Numbered from the stretch's first letter, positions 14,501 to 25,694 are shown. The stretch is DNA of 64,000 nucleotides from Rhea pennata (GCF_028389875.1 NC_084668.1:20761493-20825492), one strand, 5' to 3'. The notes: generated by a model not told the origin, from the letters alone. Numbers and translations are program-made.

Positions 14501-17500
14501 GCACTGAAGTGTCCTAAATTCATGAAAGTAGAAAGTGGCATTGGAGTTTTATGCTTGATGCTCATGGGCATTTAATTTTGAAACAAATTTTAAAAGATTT
14601 AAGAGGAAAACTATACAGTGGAGATAGCCTAGGGAATTCATAGTGCTAGGGAGGTCATATATATGTAGGGTCAAAAATTCATCTTGTTAGGAAACAAGCA
14701 GGAAAAAGCTTTTTGCAAGATCCTATAACAGGTTAACACCATGTTCCTTTGTTTCTTAGTTTATTCATTAACAATCTAAGAATAATCTGGACTGGTTAGT
14801 GAAATACTAAAATGTATGATGACACAAAGCTATTTAGGTTATTTTCAGGATCTAAGAGGACTATAAACAACTTCAGAAGAGTTATATGTATCAGCAACAT
14901 GAAATCCATTGCAAATGAATATGAAGTTACAGAGGTAGGATTTAGGAAAAAATTAAGTGACTTAGAGGTTCAAAAATAATAACCAATTACAGGCAGCTGC
15001 CCAAACACTTCAGTGGCGATACTACTTTTTGATCTCAGCTATACACATAGCAAATAAGTTGTCAGGCGATATGAGGAACAGGATAGAGAACAGTACGTAA
15101 AATATCCATTTTAGAAATCTTTGATGTAACCTGATCTGAAGCAGTGTTGGCTGAATAACTACTAAGCTCAGAGGGATAATGAAGAGTTTCGAAGTGCCCA
15201 GAAATAGGAACAAAAATCAATTAAGGGCTCAGAAAAATCATCTTATGCAGAAATACTGTAAGGCTAGAATCTTATAAGGGCATGAGATCTGTCAAACTAC
15301 AGCATATGATAAAATTCATAGAACAGTTAAGAAATTGGAGATTTAGAAGAAATTTAGTTTCATGACCAACCTGAAACTAAAAATGTAGCTTTAATTAAAT
15401 GAATGGCTTTTTTACCTCATCTATGATTGTAATATAGAACTTACTGGCAGTTGCGGAAACCGGAGCAAGGCATGACAAGCAATAGGATTTTTACATATGG
15501 CTGTTCGCATTTGTAATTCATTACATATATTTACATATATGACACATATCTGTAAGTATAGTTTAAATATTATGTTAATTGTTCTGTACTACAGATGACA
15601 AAAAATGGTACAGTGGAATCTGAAGAAGCTAATACCCTGACACTGGATGACATTTCTGATGATGATATTGATCTAGACAACACTGAAGTAGATGAATACT
15701 TCTTTCTACAACCCCTGCCAACAAAAAAACGAAGGGCACTGCTACGAGCTTCTGGGGTGAAGAAGATTGATGTGGAAGAGAAACACGAGCTGCGGGCCAT
15801 CCGCCTGTCCAGAGAGGATTGTGGCTGTGACTGCCGTGTATTCTGTGATCCAGAAACTTGTACTTGCAGTCTTGCAGGCATAAAATGTCAGGTAAATATC
15901 CATATTGTTGTCTGTCATTACTTAACTAACAAAGGGTATGTGTGTATTTTTTGTTGTTGTTGTTATTAAAGTGGTAAGTAAACATATTATGGAAAATCAT
16001 TAAATGATGCATATTACATGATGATGCCTGTGGATCTCAACTAGATTTTTAAGGCCTAGGTTTAAAAGTATAATGTGTGCAGTACAAATTATCTCATTAA
16101 AACCATTATTTATTTTATAGTTTGTTTAGACACCGACATTTATCTGGTATTTTTTTCATTCACATACATAGATACAAAGTCACTGCTCCTCACGTTCCTC
16201 TCCAGCCTTTGACTAAGTGTTCAAAAGGAGAAAACAGAAGATTCAGTAGCCTGCAGATGTCAGAAGGGATACTAACTTTTAGTGCGGAGACCGTTCACAT
16301 ACATAATATTCAAATGTGAATTATAATCCAAGCTCAGTAAGAAGCAACAAATGAAACCCTATGCTATTATCCTTACCTAACATGCAGATGTCAGCAATAA
16401 AGAGTACAACTGCTAATATATCATGTAGTTTTTCTGTCTGTGAACTGAAAAGGTATTTTATGTCACACGTTTACATGGTCTCCTATGTACAACTGTACAT
16501 GTTCCAAAATGTCCTCTAAAAGATGTTTCAACTAATTCTCTTGAATAGCTGTTAGCACCTGAGTTGATTTCTCCATGAACACATTTTTTGGTAATTACTT
16601 AAATCCAAGCAAAACTCTCTTTGCTGTTCTAAGTAACGTATTCCCTTCTTTGCTGTTTGTTTTCATCTTCAGGTGTCTGGACTTTATGTGGTTTGCCCCT
16701 GCATTATATTTGATGCTTAGGTATCACAGTGTAGATGAAAAATCATAGACCATAAGCCATTTGAAGTACCTGATTTGTGGATTCACTCACATTTTTAGAT
16801 ATTTAAGATGATAGTTATTATTAGATAAGCAAGTTCTGCCCCCAAGCTGTTAGGCTTAAAACAATTCATCTACAATTGACTGAAGTATCTTTTAAAAAAT
16901 GTATTCAAGTTTCCATTCCTATCATCTTCTGTGGGCAGTATCTCCCTATTGGAAACTTCAGAAAGATTTTTATACATAATTTATATTTCATTGGCTTTCT
17001 AATTTCCATGGTTTTCATCAAATTTGATAACTTTTTTTTTTTTTCTGCTAGTGATTTTGCCAGGATTTGAACATTTAGTATAGTTGTAGCAGATCCATAA
17101 ATAGAAAAACTGTATATTCTTTGTTCCACTGTATAATGCCTACAGCTATGAAACTGAAATATTTTTCCTGTTCCACAGCATTGTAAATCTATGCCTTATT
17201 ATTTCTTGAAGTATTGTTAAACTCCAGGTTAACTGTCTGAATTATTGTTATTTTGGATTATTCTCATGAGTACTTCTCAGGTGAATCCTACTTCACTGTT
17301 CTGTTTCTCTAGGCTGTCTAGGTTCTGTCATAATACCAGGTTTATGATATGTATTCTTAATCTGTGCTCTCTTTTTCTAAAAGGTGGATCGTATGTCTTT
17401 TCCTTGTGGTTGCACTAAAGAAGGGTGTAGCAATACAGCAGGTAGAATTGAATTTAATCCTATCCGTGTACGGACTCACTTTTTGCACACAATAATGAAA

Positions 17501-18418
17501 CTTGAACTGGAGAAAAATAGAGAGCAGCAAGTTCCTGCACTAAATGGCTGCCACAGTGAGGTAAGCGCACACACTAGTTCTATGAGTCCGGGACCTCATC
17601 CAGCCGAATATTCAATTGCAGAGAATTTTGAGATTGAACCTGAACCACAGGCTGCAGTTATACATTCTCAGACAGCAGATGACTTGGACTGCCCAGGGGA
17701 AGACGAGGAAGAGGAAGATGGGAGTAGCTTTTGTAGTGGAGTTACAGATTCTAGCACACAAAGTTTAGCCCCTAGTGAATCAGATGATGATGAAGAGGAG
17801 GAGGAAGAGGAAGAGGAGGAAGAAAAAACAGATGATTTTGTGGAAAGTATGGGCTCCCATGCTGACATGGTGCCTCTTCCATCTGTCCTTTGCTACTCTG
17901 ATGGCACTGCTGTGCATGAAAACCACTCTAAAAATGCCTCATACTATACTAACTCTTCAAATCTTTATTACCAAATAGAGAACCATGTTGCTGGCACTAC
18001 TAACCAGATTGGTGAAACTTACTCAGAAAGAGATGCTGTAAAGAATGGTAGTCTTTCTCTGGTGCCTTACAACATGACTTCAGAACAGTTTGTTGACTAC
18101 ACGCGGCAATCAGAGGAAACTTTTAGCAGCCATCATTACCCTTCTGCAAATCCATCAGTGATCGTTTGCTGCTCATCATCTGAAGGTGATAACAGCACTC
18201 CCTGTAACAGTTTATATACTGAACATAGGCCAGGCCACCCTCAAGTGGAATTTCACTCATACTTGAAAGGTCCCTCTCAAGATGGATTTGTTTCGGCTTT
18301 GAATGGTGACAGTCATTTACAAGATCACCCTGCTGAGAATTCGCTAAACCTTCCAGAAAAGAGCAGACTGCACGAAGAGTGCATCAAATCACCAGTGGTA
18401 GAAACGGTACCTGTTTAA
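8833..18418 (+). CDS. CSRNP3: CSRNP3, cysteine/serine-rich nuclear protein 3 (three 3' coding exons; N-terminus outside the window)
   Basis: Three exons join in phase: 8833-9092, 15595-15891 and 17384-18418 (stop TAA 18416-18418), giving 529 residues. The human protein is about 585 residues, so some 50 N-terminal residues belong to an upstream exon not found here. Order of parts: a basic stretch ([13 protein letters not shown]) leading into [10 protein letters not shown], a helical region with [15 protein letters not shown], an acidic patch ([11 protein letters not shown]), the family's cysteine-rich core ([16 protein letters not shown], then [15 protein letters not shown]), a glutamate run and a serine-rich C-terminus ending VETVPV. 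The family (AXUD1/TAIP-2 relatives) acts in the nucleus as sequence-specific transcriptional activators; the exact role of CSRNP3 is less well known. All junctions are AG/GT with agreeing phases. Identity is recognised from the protein sequence and from synteny with GALNT3 and TTC21B. Confidence 0.97.
9093..15594 (+). other. CSRNP3: CSRNP3 intron
   Basis: Intron between two recognised exons, from gtaaaaatt to ...gtactacag. It contains poly-T runs (9242-9266, 11186-11208, 11545-11576) and a 28-base-arm inverted repeat at 11967-12049. No further exon fits between the two conserved blocks, because flanking phases are 0/0 and the protein is continuous. Confidence 0.85.
11967..12049. repeat. Imperfect inverted repeat, pre-miRNA-sized hairpin
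   Basis: The arm 11967-11994 (core AAACATTATGAGCAAGCA) pairs with 12022-12049 (core TGCTTACTCATAATATTT) with only a few mismatches, one of which can be a G:U pair. The loop is 27 bases and the whole foldback about 83 bases, similar to animal microRNA precursors. It may equally be a chance or decayed transposon foldback. Confidence 0.55.
15595..15891 (+). CDS. CSRNP3: CSRNP3 coding exon with first half of the cysteine-rich core
   Basis: The acceptor is gtactacag and the donor is CAG|gtaaat. Exactly 99 codons, phase 0 at both ends. It starts [11 protein letters not shown], carries the acidic [11 protein letters not shown] patch, the basic [11 protein letters not shown] stretch (possible nuclear signal) and the [16 protein letters not shown] cysteine cluster, and ends AGIKCQ. 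Confidence 0.97.
15892..17383 (+). other. CSRNP3: CSRNP3 intron
   Basis: Intron of about 1.5 kb interrupting the cysteine-rich core between KCQ and VDRM, gtaaatatc to ...tttctaaaag. Nothing else was supported inside it. Confidence 0.9.
17384..18418 (+). CDS. CSRNP3: CSRNP3 terminal coding exon
   Basis: The acceptor is tttctaaaag. The exon opens [15 protein letters not shown], continuing the cysteine core directly from the previous exon, then [15 protein letters not shown]. Its 344 codons include a glutamate-rich run (about 17793-17826) preceded by [10 protein letters not shown], a Ser/Tyr-rich C-terminal half and the conserved end [12 protein letters not shown] before TAA. This is typical of the large last exon in the family. 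Confidence 0.97.
   Translation: MDRMSFPCGCTKEGCSNTAGRIEFNPIRVRTHFLHTIMKLELEKNREQQVPALNGCHSEVSAHTSSMSPGPHPAEYSIAENFEIEPEPQAAVIHSQTADDLDCPGEDEEEEDGSSFCSGVTDSSTQSLAPSESDDDEEEEEEEEEEEKTDDFVESMGSHADMVPLPSVLCYSDGTAVHENHSKNASYYTNSSNLYYQIENHVAGTTNQIGETYSERDAVKNGSLSLVPYNMTSEQFVDYTRQSEETFSSHHYPSANPSVIVCCSSSEGDNSTPCNSLYTEHRPGHPQVEFHSYLKGPSQDGFVSALNGDSHLQDHPAENSLNLPEKSRLHEECIKSPVVETVPV
17787..17829 (+). repeat. Coding GAA/GAG/GAT triplet tract (acidic run in CSRNP3)
   Basis: Imperfect trinucleotide run encoding four Asp, then about thirteen Glu and a Lys, inside the terminal exon. Mammalian CSRNP3 also has an acidic run here of different length, so length is expected to vary. The poly-Ser frame on the opposite strand is a shadow of this tract. 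Confidence 0.9.
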
Positions 18419-19330
18419 TATTAAAATTATTCTAGGATTGAATTCCTTTATGAAATGCACTCAGATTGGATTTCCTAGAATCTTACTTTTTTTTTTTAAG
18501 AGGTAGACAACACTTGGACTACTATCAACGTTCCAGACACTTTTTTTTTTTTTTTTTGAGATACATTGGCAGTGGCAACACACACAAACAGATCATGTAA
18601 TGATTAAAAAAAAAAAAACTAACAAATAAATAAACAATCTTTTGATAAAAAAAAAAAAGTTAAAAAATTCAAAGTAGCCTACCTATCAAAGTAAGTGAAA
18701 CCTGCCAAGCTGTGTGAATCAAAGCTTCATGTTTTTGATTGTCGGGCCTGTGCAAGATTGTTAAAAACGGTACTTTGAAATAATCACGTTTAGAGTCCTA
18801 ATTCTCAACATATCTGGAAAGATGGTGAGTTTTAATGTAAAAGTAATTACTGTACAAAAAAAGTTTTAATTGTTCTGTACTGTATGTATTTAATTTATAG
18901 TAGTTTAGTACTCATGTTCTGATAAAAATGAACAGCACGTTCATTTGAACAGAAGATCCATAGCTAATAACAAAGAGCATGTCCACTTTTCATCTGGAGT
19001 ACCATGTACTTTTTTTTTCTTTTTAAACACCATTTCTTGAAAGTTATCTTGAAATGCATTTTTATAGTGTGTGCTATTTTATCTTTCTACTGTTTTGGAC
19101 AAACTGAAGAGTAAGAAAGAGGGGACATTTACATTTTCTAGAAAGGTGAAAGGTGGTAGACAATCTGCCATTAAAATTAGAATCAGTGGCATTCTCGGAA
19201 CAAACCTCTCCCTCCCACCCCCAAAAATTATCTTGTATGTAATGGCAAAGCAGTAGTTTAAGCTTACACAGCACCTTTTAGCCCTACAAAACATTCAGAT
19301 ATTTATGCACTTTAGTGCCATTTTGCAGTA
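18419..19330 (+). other. CSRNP3: CSRNP3 3' UTR (extent uncertain)
   Basis: Non-coding sequence after the stop, rich in T and A homopolymers. AATAAA motifs lie at 18625-18634 about 210 bases after the stop, within an A-rich stretch. Mammalian CSRNP3 has a much longer 3' UTR, so transcription may run on. A - strand AATAAA near 19330 suggests a convergent transcript may end close by. Confidence 0.5.
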
Positions 19331-19642
19331 CTTTATTAAATATGGGAACTGTGAACTATTTTGGAGAAATTTCGTAGCTCCAGACTCCGAGGTATATGTA
19401 ACACAACAACATCCGAAAATCCATTTAACAAAACCGGTAAGTAAGTTTTCCCGAGCCAGTTCATGAGTATTTCAGCAAAGCACTTTATAAAGGTTAAGTC
19501 TTGCTGATCACAGTTTAAATGAAGCATGGAAAACAGTGTGAAAACGTCTAGGTTTCCCTAAATATTTAGCAGTTTTTATAAAATATAAGACTGCCTTTTT
19601 TTTGGACTTCTGATCATATCCCAGATTTTCAGAGCTAATTAA

Positions 19643-19768
19643 TATGCAAGAACCTGCATATTGTATAAGAAACATAGCTTCAGAAATTCTGTATCTGTTA
19701 CAGTTTACAAGCAAAATATCAAGTGCATCATATGGATATCTGTTATCTTGCACTTCACTTGTTCTAAA
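19643..19768 (-). CDS. Possible exon of the unrecognised - strand gene (conceptual)
   Basis: The acceptor is ...ttttcattttag and a possible donor is GCAG|gttctt. The open frame in between includes VQDNRYPYDALDILL and RYRISEAMFLIQYA, of normal protein composition. The frame continues open for 81 codons if unspliced. Its entry phase (one base) does not fit directly to the 20303-20590 exon (phase 0 out), so either another small exon intervenes or it is unrelated. Start and end are approximate to a few bases. Confidence 0.3.
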
Positions 19769-20302
19769 ATGAAAATGTAATTAATAGAAAGACCTACTAT
19801 GTCTCAACTTTTAATTTATTAACTAAAGTTGCTTTCTTCTAGAGAAGGAGATGTAGGGGCCTGTTTTTCTATACACTGATGATTCTGCACTGCCTTATTT
19901 TAATTTCACAATCTATTTTGATATGTTTGTTCTACTAATATTGAAATATTATTTATTTGTTCAGTAATTTGAAAGGTAGACATGTCTTATTTGTTGAATT
20001 AAGGATCAGCATCTTAACTTTTATCTAGTCAAATCTAGCTGGTTAGCAGTATGCATGTAAACACAATATAAATTTTAGTTTGTCACAGTGACTATTCTAG
20101 TTATATGTACAATCTTCCAGTAGAAAAGACTGTCAGACTTTAAAAATGCTTTTTAAAAAAATAAGGTGACTTAATTGTTTTTTATGAAATCTGTGCACAG
20201 TGATTTCCAGTTCTTATTTTTACATAAACTGGCAAAATATTTTTACTTCATGTAGTAGCCAGGAAGGGATTTATTTATTTATTTACTTACTTATTTTCAT
20301 AC

Positions 20303-20590
20303 CAGAAGAAGTCCTACATTTTTTAATCTTACAAGGATTGCATTAAAACGTCCTAGCTCTCTAGGGACTGGATCCACATTTGCAAAGTATTCCATCTCCT
20401 GGGTGAGTGCAGTCATGTTGATTCTCTGTTCAGCAGTTCCTTGAGCTCTGTTCTCTTGTTCACAGAACACTCTCTTCTCTTTCTCTAAAAGCTGAGTAGC
20501 CAGGTAAATGCATGTACTCTCCACTCTATGTAAGATATACCCATCTTCATTTTTAAAGAGAAACATGTTAGGAAGAGTTCCTAACAAGTT
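20303..20590 (-). CDS. Exon of unrecognised - strand gene, 96 codons
   Basis: The acceptor is ttcttacatgcag and the possible donor is CTG|gtatga. The 288 bases are open in one frame only and start at a codon boundary (NLLGTLPNMFLFKNEDGYI...). They include an acidic/amide helix-like stretch (ATQLLEKEKRVFCEQENRAQ) and end RFNAILVRLKNVGLLL. If the donor is not used, the frame ends Val-stop at 20297-20299, and overlapping - strand AATAAA motifs follow at 20270-20279, so this may be the last exon. Phase 0 entry matches the 21351-21475 exon. I do not recognise the family. Confidence 0.55.
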
Positions 20591-21350
20591 CTGCATGTAA
20601 GAATGAGAATAGTATAACTCTGTTCAAAATATTTTACAGTCAAATATAACAAGAAGTCTCTGTATGTAGGCATCTTGCATCAACAGCAGGCTTAAATCTG
20701 GCAATCTTGCTCAACACCAGCACCAAAAGCACAAATCCCTACTACTTGAGCTGGAAGAGTAGCTGTGAATCAGTAGCAGCTTTTTAACCTCAGTGTTATC
20801 CACTGGAGGATATGATCATCCACACTTTACCAGGGTATTACTCTCAGGGGAAAGTTAAATGAAATAAATAATAGTTTTGTTTCATTATTCACCCCCTACT
20901 GAGCAATAAGAAATTTTCTTGGTCCCTATGCTTTCATGTAAAATATATCTTTAATAATATTAGCAAGCACAGTACATAATTAACTTACTTACTTACTTAA
21001 TAAAATACATCTCGGCTAGCTTCAAAATACTGAGATGGTGGTTATTTAATATTGCCATTTGCACAGGCTTCAGATCCAGGCTTCCCTAGCATTAACATCT
21101 CTATAAACTTCTGCATACCCAGATGTATATCTTCTACACCACTGTAGCATTAGAGATGAATACAGCTAAATCCTCTAAAGCATGCAGCATAGGATGACAA
21201 GTAGCTGATATAGTGAGGGGTATAGCGGCAGTGGCTCTATAAGGAGCTTTTCCTACACTATTTTCCCTTGCTTAAAGGCGCTAGTTCCTGAAAATTGAAA
21301 AATAAAATATGCTTAGTAAAGACTAATATTGAGAACATATTTTTAATTAC

Positions 21351-21475
21351 TGGGCTGTGGTGTAGACAGTATAGATAGTAATACACTTGTCCTTCTTCAT
21401 CTGGTCTGGCATTTTGTGATCCAGATTTGATTTCAGGATACAAGCTAAACACATCCCGTTTAATTCTTGGAACAA
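21351..21475 (-). CDS. Exon of unrecognised - strand gene, 41 codons
   Basis: The acceptor has a long T tract (...tttttttttaag) and the donor is CCA|gtaatt. It holds two bases plus 41 codons: VPRIKRDVFSLYPEIKSG, then ARPDEEGQVYYYLYCLHHSP. Entry phase fits the 23477-23590 exon and exit phase 0 fits 20303-20590. An alternative acceptor at ...ttccaag would shorten it by ten bases. Confidence 0.5.
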
Positions 21476-21600
21476 CTTAAAAAAAAAATGAAGTCTTTGT
21501 TTATAATTGACAGAGATTGCCCAGGAGCTATACTAATAACAATAACAAAGCTTCTAAGAGATACAAAGCTTGTACTGAGGAGGGAAAAAAAAAAAAAAGA

Positions 21601-21641
21601 CCCCCCCCTTTCTGTTGGGGGGGGGGGGGAGAACGCCCCCC
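21601..21641. repeat. C8 / G13 / C6 homopolymer cluster
   Basis: A C8 run, a short spacer, a G13 run and a C6 run follow a 14-base A run. The C and G runs can pair with each other or form G-quadruplex/i-motif structures. Confidence 0.85.
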
Positions 21642-23476
21642 ATCTTCTGTTAACAGAGGCTAAACCTGTTCCCCAAATGACTCCATACCAGACTGTACTA
21701 AGGCCTTTTCTAGCATTAACAAGTAGACTAGAGTGAAAAAATAATCATAGTCCTAACCAAAGTAGATGATACTCTAATTGGGCTGTGAAATTGAGAGTAG
21801 GCTGTAGACATCAGGGAGAGTCAAGCCTCCTAGCCCTTGGTTAGACTCTCAAGTTTTGCTTAGAAGGGGAAAAAAATATACCATATAAGGAAAAGTAGCC
21901 TTAATACAGCACAGGATGGAGAATATTTTAGTCTGATTTTCTGGGCTTATATATAATAATATATGATGTGTCCCATTTCCCAGATAATTATCATTAATGT
22001 TGATAACCACTCCTTTCATTATGGGTAGGCTTATTTCTGTGTGCTGAGTTACGTTATTAAATGATAAACATACAGTAGTGTGTGCTTCTAAGTAGATCTG
22101 GCATAGCATTTATTGAAATGTTTACTGAAAACCTGTATCACTTCTTTACTCACTAAGGTGTTTAGCTACTAATAATTATTTGTAAGAAGGCAGATAATAA
22201 ACTAGAAGATAATTTATGATTACATTTAGGCAGTTCAGAAAAATTAATAATAAGAAAAGCATTTCCCTCTGTAAAATAGAATTTCCACACTAAAGATCAC
22301 TGAAACAGCACATAAAATTGATTGCCTTTTTCCCTGTACTGTGAACTTTGACTCTCTTGGGAAATGCATTGTTAAAGTTTATATATGAAGCTGTAACTGA
22401 TGTTAGGAAACAATTGCAATCACTGTAATTGCTTTTTGCCAGGAAAGTTCCAGTTCCAGCTCTAAAAGCTACGTTCATGCCCACTAACACATCCTTTAAA
22501 AATTAAATGCTGGTCAGTAAAAATTTCTAGTATTTTTCATTTAAAAAAAAAATTTTATAATCAGCTGTATGCCAGTCAGATCAAAAAGTGTTACTATTTT
22601 GCATTTGCACAAGTTGCTGATCATGAATCAGAATTTGAGTTGACATCTATTCATTGCTTTAAAGGCCATTTGATTATTCTTAGCAAGCATCTTCACTTGC
22701 TATAAATACGGTTCAGCCCTCTCACTGATCTTTTAAATAGTTCTGAGTCAACTAAAAATATTAGCTTGCTTTTTGTACAAGTTCTACCGAAGTTGCATGC
22801 TGTGTTCACGGTGGTGTTACTCACTGGATTGCTAAGAGACATAGATCCAGTTTCTCATCTTACCTGGGTGTCAGATTTCAGTAAATGCCCTAACAAACTA
22901 ATCATGTAGCACCACCTCATCAGCTGAGAGTGCATCTTCAATAAGCCCAATTAGTTTGATAAAGATTGTATACATACATTTGTACACAAAATAGGAAATG
23001 TGTTGTTTTGGAGTATTTCAGATGTTTAGGACATCTTTCTAAAAATGTGACCTACTTAATAGGGTGGGCGTGTGTGTGTGTACACATATACATATATATA
23101 GGCTAGGAAAGAGGAGACCTGGGTTCTGTTGTTGGCTTTGACTTTGCCTTTGTCCAGCTTTGTCACTCCCATTCTCTGTGCTCTGGTTTGTAAGGTACTT
23201 GGATATGTAATGATTAAAAAAAGTTCTACAGAACACCCAAAATGTCATTAACATCTCTTCTGATATCATTACCAAATTTCAGTACTACTGAGTCACTTTC
23301 CCAGTCCAGCCCAATCCTGCTTAGAGGTGAACAGAAATTTTACCACAGATGAGACACATAGCAAAAGCAAGCTCTTCTTTCCATGGACCAAGTTGACAAG
23401 CAAGAATGTAATAATAAAGTTCACCATAAAAATGGGAAAATTAGAATAAAATCTATGTTGAATATGTAACATTTAC

Positions 23477-23590
23477 CTGTAGACTTCTTAACATTTGAGC
23501 AGCAAGACTGCAGTTTGCCTACAACACTACACAGGGCAGCAAAAGCAAGTCTTACTCCCCTGTGTGTCTTCCTCCTTTGCCAGCTTAATT
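23477..23590 (-). CDS. Exon of unrecognised - strand gene, 37 codons
   Basis: The donor CTACAG|gtaaat is close to consensus; the acceptor is ...gttttgactgagag (weak tract). It reads LSWQRRKTHRGVRLAFAA, then LCSVVGKLQSCCSNVKKST: basic followed by a Cys-containing helix-like segment. Two bases in and one base out agree with its neighbours at 24134-24214 and 21351-21475. Confidence 0.45.
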
Positions 23591-24133
23591 CTCTCAGTCA
23601 AAACTCCATGCCAGGGCTGCCTCTGAGGCAAGCCAGGTACCCTTACTCAAAGCTAAAGCAAAAGAGACATTGGACCCACAATATTGTTTTAAGGGCATTT
23701 GCCAGATAAGAAACTCGTGTCTATACTGCAGAGCAATGTCATGATCTGGGCTTGATTATTTTGCCAGTTAAATTTCCTGAAGAAGTCAGGAACAGACATT
23801 ATAGAGGATGAGATGAGAAATCCCTACGTTTTTAGGGATGTTATGCTTTCCTACCGGGCTAAACAGTACCCTCTACCTTATTATGGATACAGAACATTTG
23901 ATGTAAAATACACAGAAAAAAAAACAGAATTAACTCAAAGAATATATTCTATAGAATTTATTTCTAAAATAATAAATCTGATTACTATTTTTTTAAAATA
24001 GTAGAAAACTACTGTTATTTTCAGAAAATAGATACATGGAGTCTTGTTCATTAACATGTTCCTTACTGAGTAAGAGAAAACTCAGCATTTGTCTTTCTGA
24101 ATGTTTCAAAATTTTTTTAAAAAAAAAACGTAC

Positions 24134-24214
24134 CTGGTTTAATTTTGCTGTTCTCGGTAATCACTGTACATGTGCTGATTAATAATTGTCCATTTTCTCC
24201 AAGAGGTGTGCAGT
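24134..24214 (-). CDS. Exon of unrecognised - strand gene, 26 codons
   Basis: The acceptor is cttgttttag and the donor is CCAG|gtacgt. Of three frames, only two stay open to within a few bases of the donor, and one reads cleanly through: CTPLGENGQLLISTCTVI, then TENSKIKP. Phases (two in, one out) agree with the exons on both sides. Confidence 0.5.
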
Positions 24215-24573
24215 CTAAAACAAGAACATTGTGAAGTGATGAAAAAGTGTGATTTAGTTGTAAAGACATCTGAGTGAACACATGCTTGAGTTGTTCATAA
24301 GTGCTTCCTGTGCCTTGTCCTTCCCCCTCCCAAATCAGAGGGTGTTTTTAACTTGTTTGCTAATACATATGCACAGGAGTGTTGCTATCACTTAAGGAGA
24401 AGGAAAGCTATAAACACCCTTGAGAACTTTCCACCACCCTACTAGCTGATACCAAGTTTTGACTTACTATAAGCACATCCAATTTATGGGACATCTCAGT
24501 GTTATGTGGTCTTTTGTTTTCCTTCCTCTCTTCAAACCTTAGTCTCTGAGACAGATTTGTTTTACAATAAGGC

Positions 24574-24579
<6 letters not shown>

Positions 24580-24614
<35 letters not shown>
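24580..24614. repeat. Poly-A tract
   Basis: Uninterrupted A run of about 35 bases in an intron of the - strand candidate gene; no flanking element recognised. Confidence 0.9.
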
Positions 24615-24616
<2 letters not shown>

Positions 24617-24880
24617 TTGAAATGCATGCAAGGGCAACTCTAGTATCCCTGTGATATCCTTTTCTTTGCTAGAAGAGTTAATTTTATGTTTTATTAGCAT
24701 TTTATTAGCATGCAGATGGATTGGAGCTTCAGTGAAAAGTGTACGCTGTCGGCTCCGAATACGGTTTTGGGGGCTGATCCCAACATGGCCGGTAGGCTCC
24801 CCGACTCCATGCATGCAACAAGGATGAAGGAAACCTACCCCCCAGTGGCTGCAGACATATGGTATGAGATAGATACTCAC

Positions 24881-24942
24881 CATCTCCTGACACTTGTAGA
24901 TCTATGGAAAGAGTGTCACTCTTGATATAGCACAGCCCAGGG
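24881..24942 (-). CDS. Exon of unrecognised - strand gene, 20 codons
   Basis: The acceptor is ttttggatttttcatccag and the donor is GATG|gtgagt, both strong. Only one frame is open: PGLCYIKSDTLSIDLQVSGD, one base in and one base out, in agreement with the 24134-24214 exon. Confidence 0.5.
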
Positions 24943-25127
24943 CTGGATGAAAAATCCAAAATAAGGGAAAACAGAAAACCATCACCTAGGGAAACAAAAA
25001 TTTTCCTTTAAAACTACAGTGAGAGACATTTGTTTATTTATTGCTAATGTAAACACTCTTCTGAAAAATAGAAGTGAATTAGATCTGAAAAAAAAAAGGA
25101 AAATTAAAATGTGCGTGGCTTTACTAC

Positions 25128-25250
25128 TGCATAGGCTTCATTGTTAGGCAGATAACCAGCATACAGAAGGTCCCACCAACTGGAGAACCATATTCATGAT
25201 GCTCTGTAATGTTTCCACTCAATTGGGAAGATGATAGTCTTTCATCCAGG
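25128..25250 (-). CDS. Exon of unrecognised - strand gene, 40 codons
   Basis: The acceptor is ...tgtttcctag and the possible donor is GCA|gtagta (moderate). A single open frame contains LDERLSSSQLSGNITEHHEY, then GSPVGGTFCMLVICLTMKPM. Phase (one in, two out) agrees with 24881-24942. The exon feeding it from upstream was not found with confidence. Confidence 0.4.
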
Positions 25251-25406
25251 CTAGGAAACAAAACAAAGAAACAAACAAACCAGAGGGCAATCTTCCAGTT
25301 ATTTTCATTTGGATCTTAGCAATGACTCTTTAGCAAGTTTTTTTTACCTTTTTTTTTTTTTTAACTTCTTTTATGAATGTCAAATGGAACAAAGTCAGAA
25401 GTTTGT

Positions 25407-25409
<3 letters not shown>

Positions 25410-25449
<40 letters not shown>
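25410..25449. repeat. (GT)n microsatellite
   Basis: About 20 perfect GT units. Confidence 0.95.
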
Positions 25450-25453
<4 letters not shown>

Positions 25454-25694
25454 TTTTAACTGCACACTTTTTCAATAACCTGTGAAGACTGGATTAGCTT
25501 TTCCGTACAGATAGGAAAAACAATGGAAGAGATCAATCAATACCACTATTATAACCCAGGGATCAAGACCATCCTTTGTATTGAGGTGTGGGTGGATACA
25601 CCCTGCTGGGAGGAGGTGGGGAGGGAAGAGAGAGGGCAAAGTAGAGGAAAGGAAGGAAGAGGCAAGAGGCAGACTGATGAGAAGGACGTGTTTT

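Noticed and set aside
15570-15881. 103-codon - strand frame
   Set aside because: Antisense shadow of a conserved CSRNP3 exon.
17668-17868. - strand poly-Ser frame
   Set aside because: Antisense shadow of the CSRNP3 acidic run.
22290-22490. Possible extra exon of the hidden gene (frame with AFRAGTGTFLAKSNYSD)
   Set aside because: It has an acceptor but no good donor before the stop, and the neighbouring exons already join in phase without it.
24578-24883. - strand frame ending in poly-Phe
   Set aside because: Runs through a poly-A tract; only the 24881-24942 part beside it has splice support.
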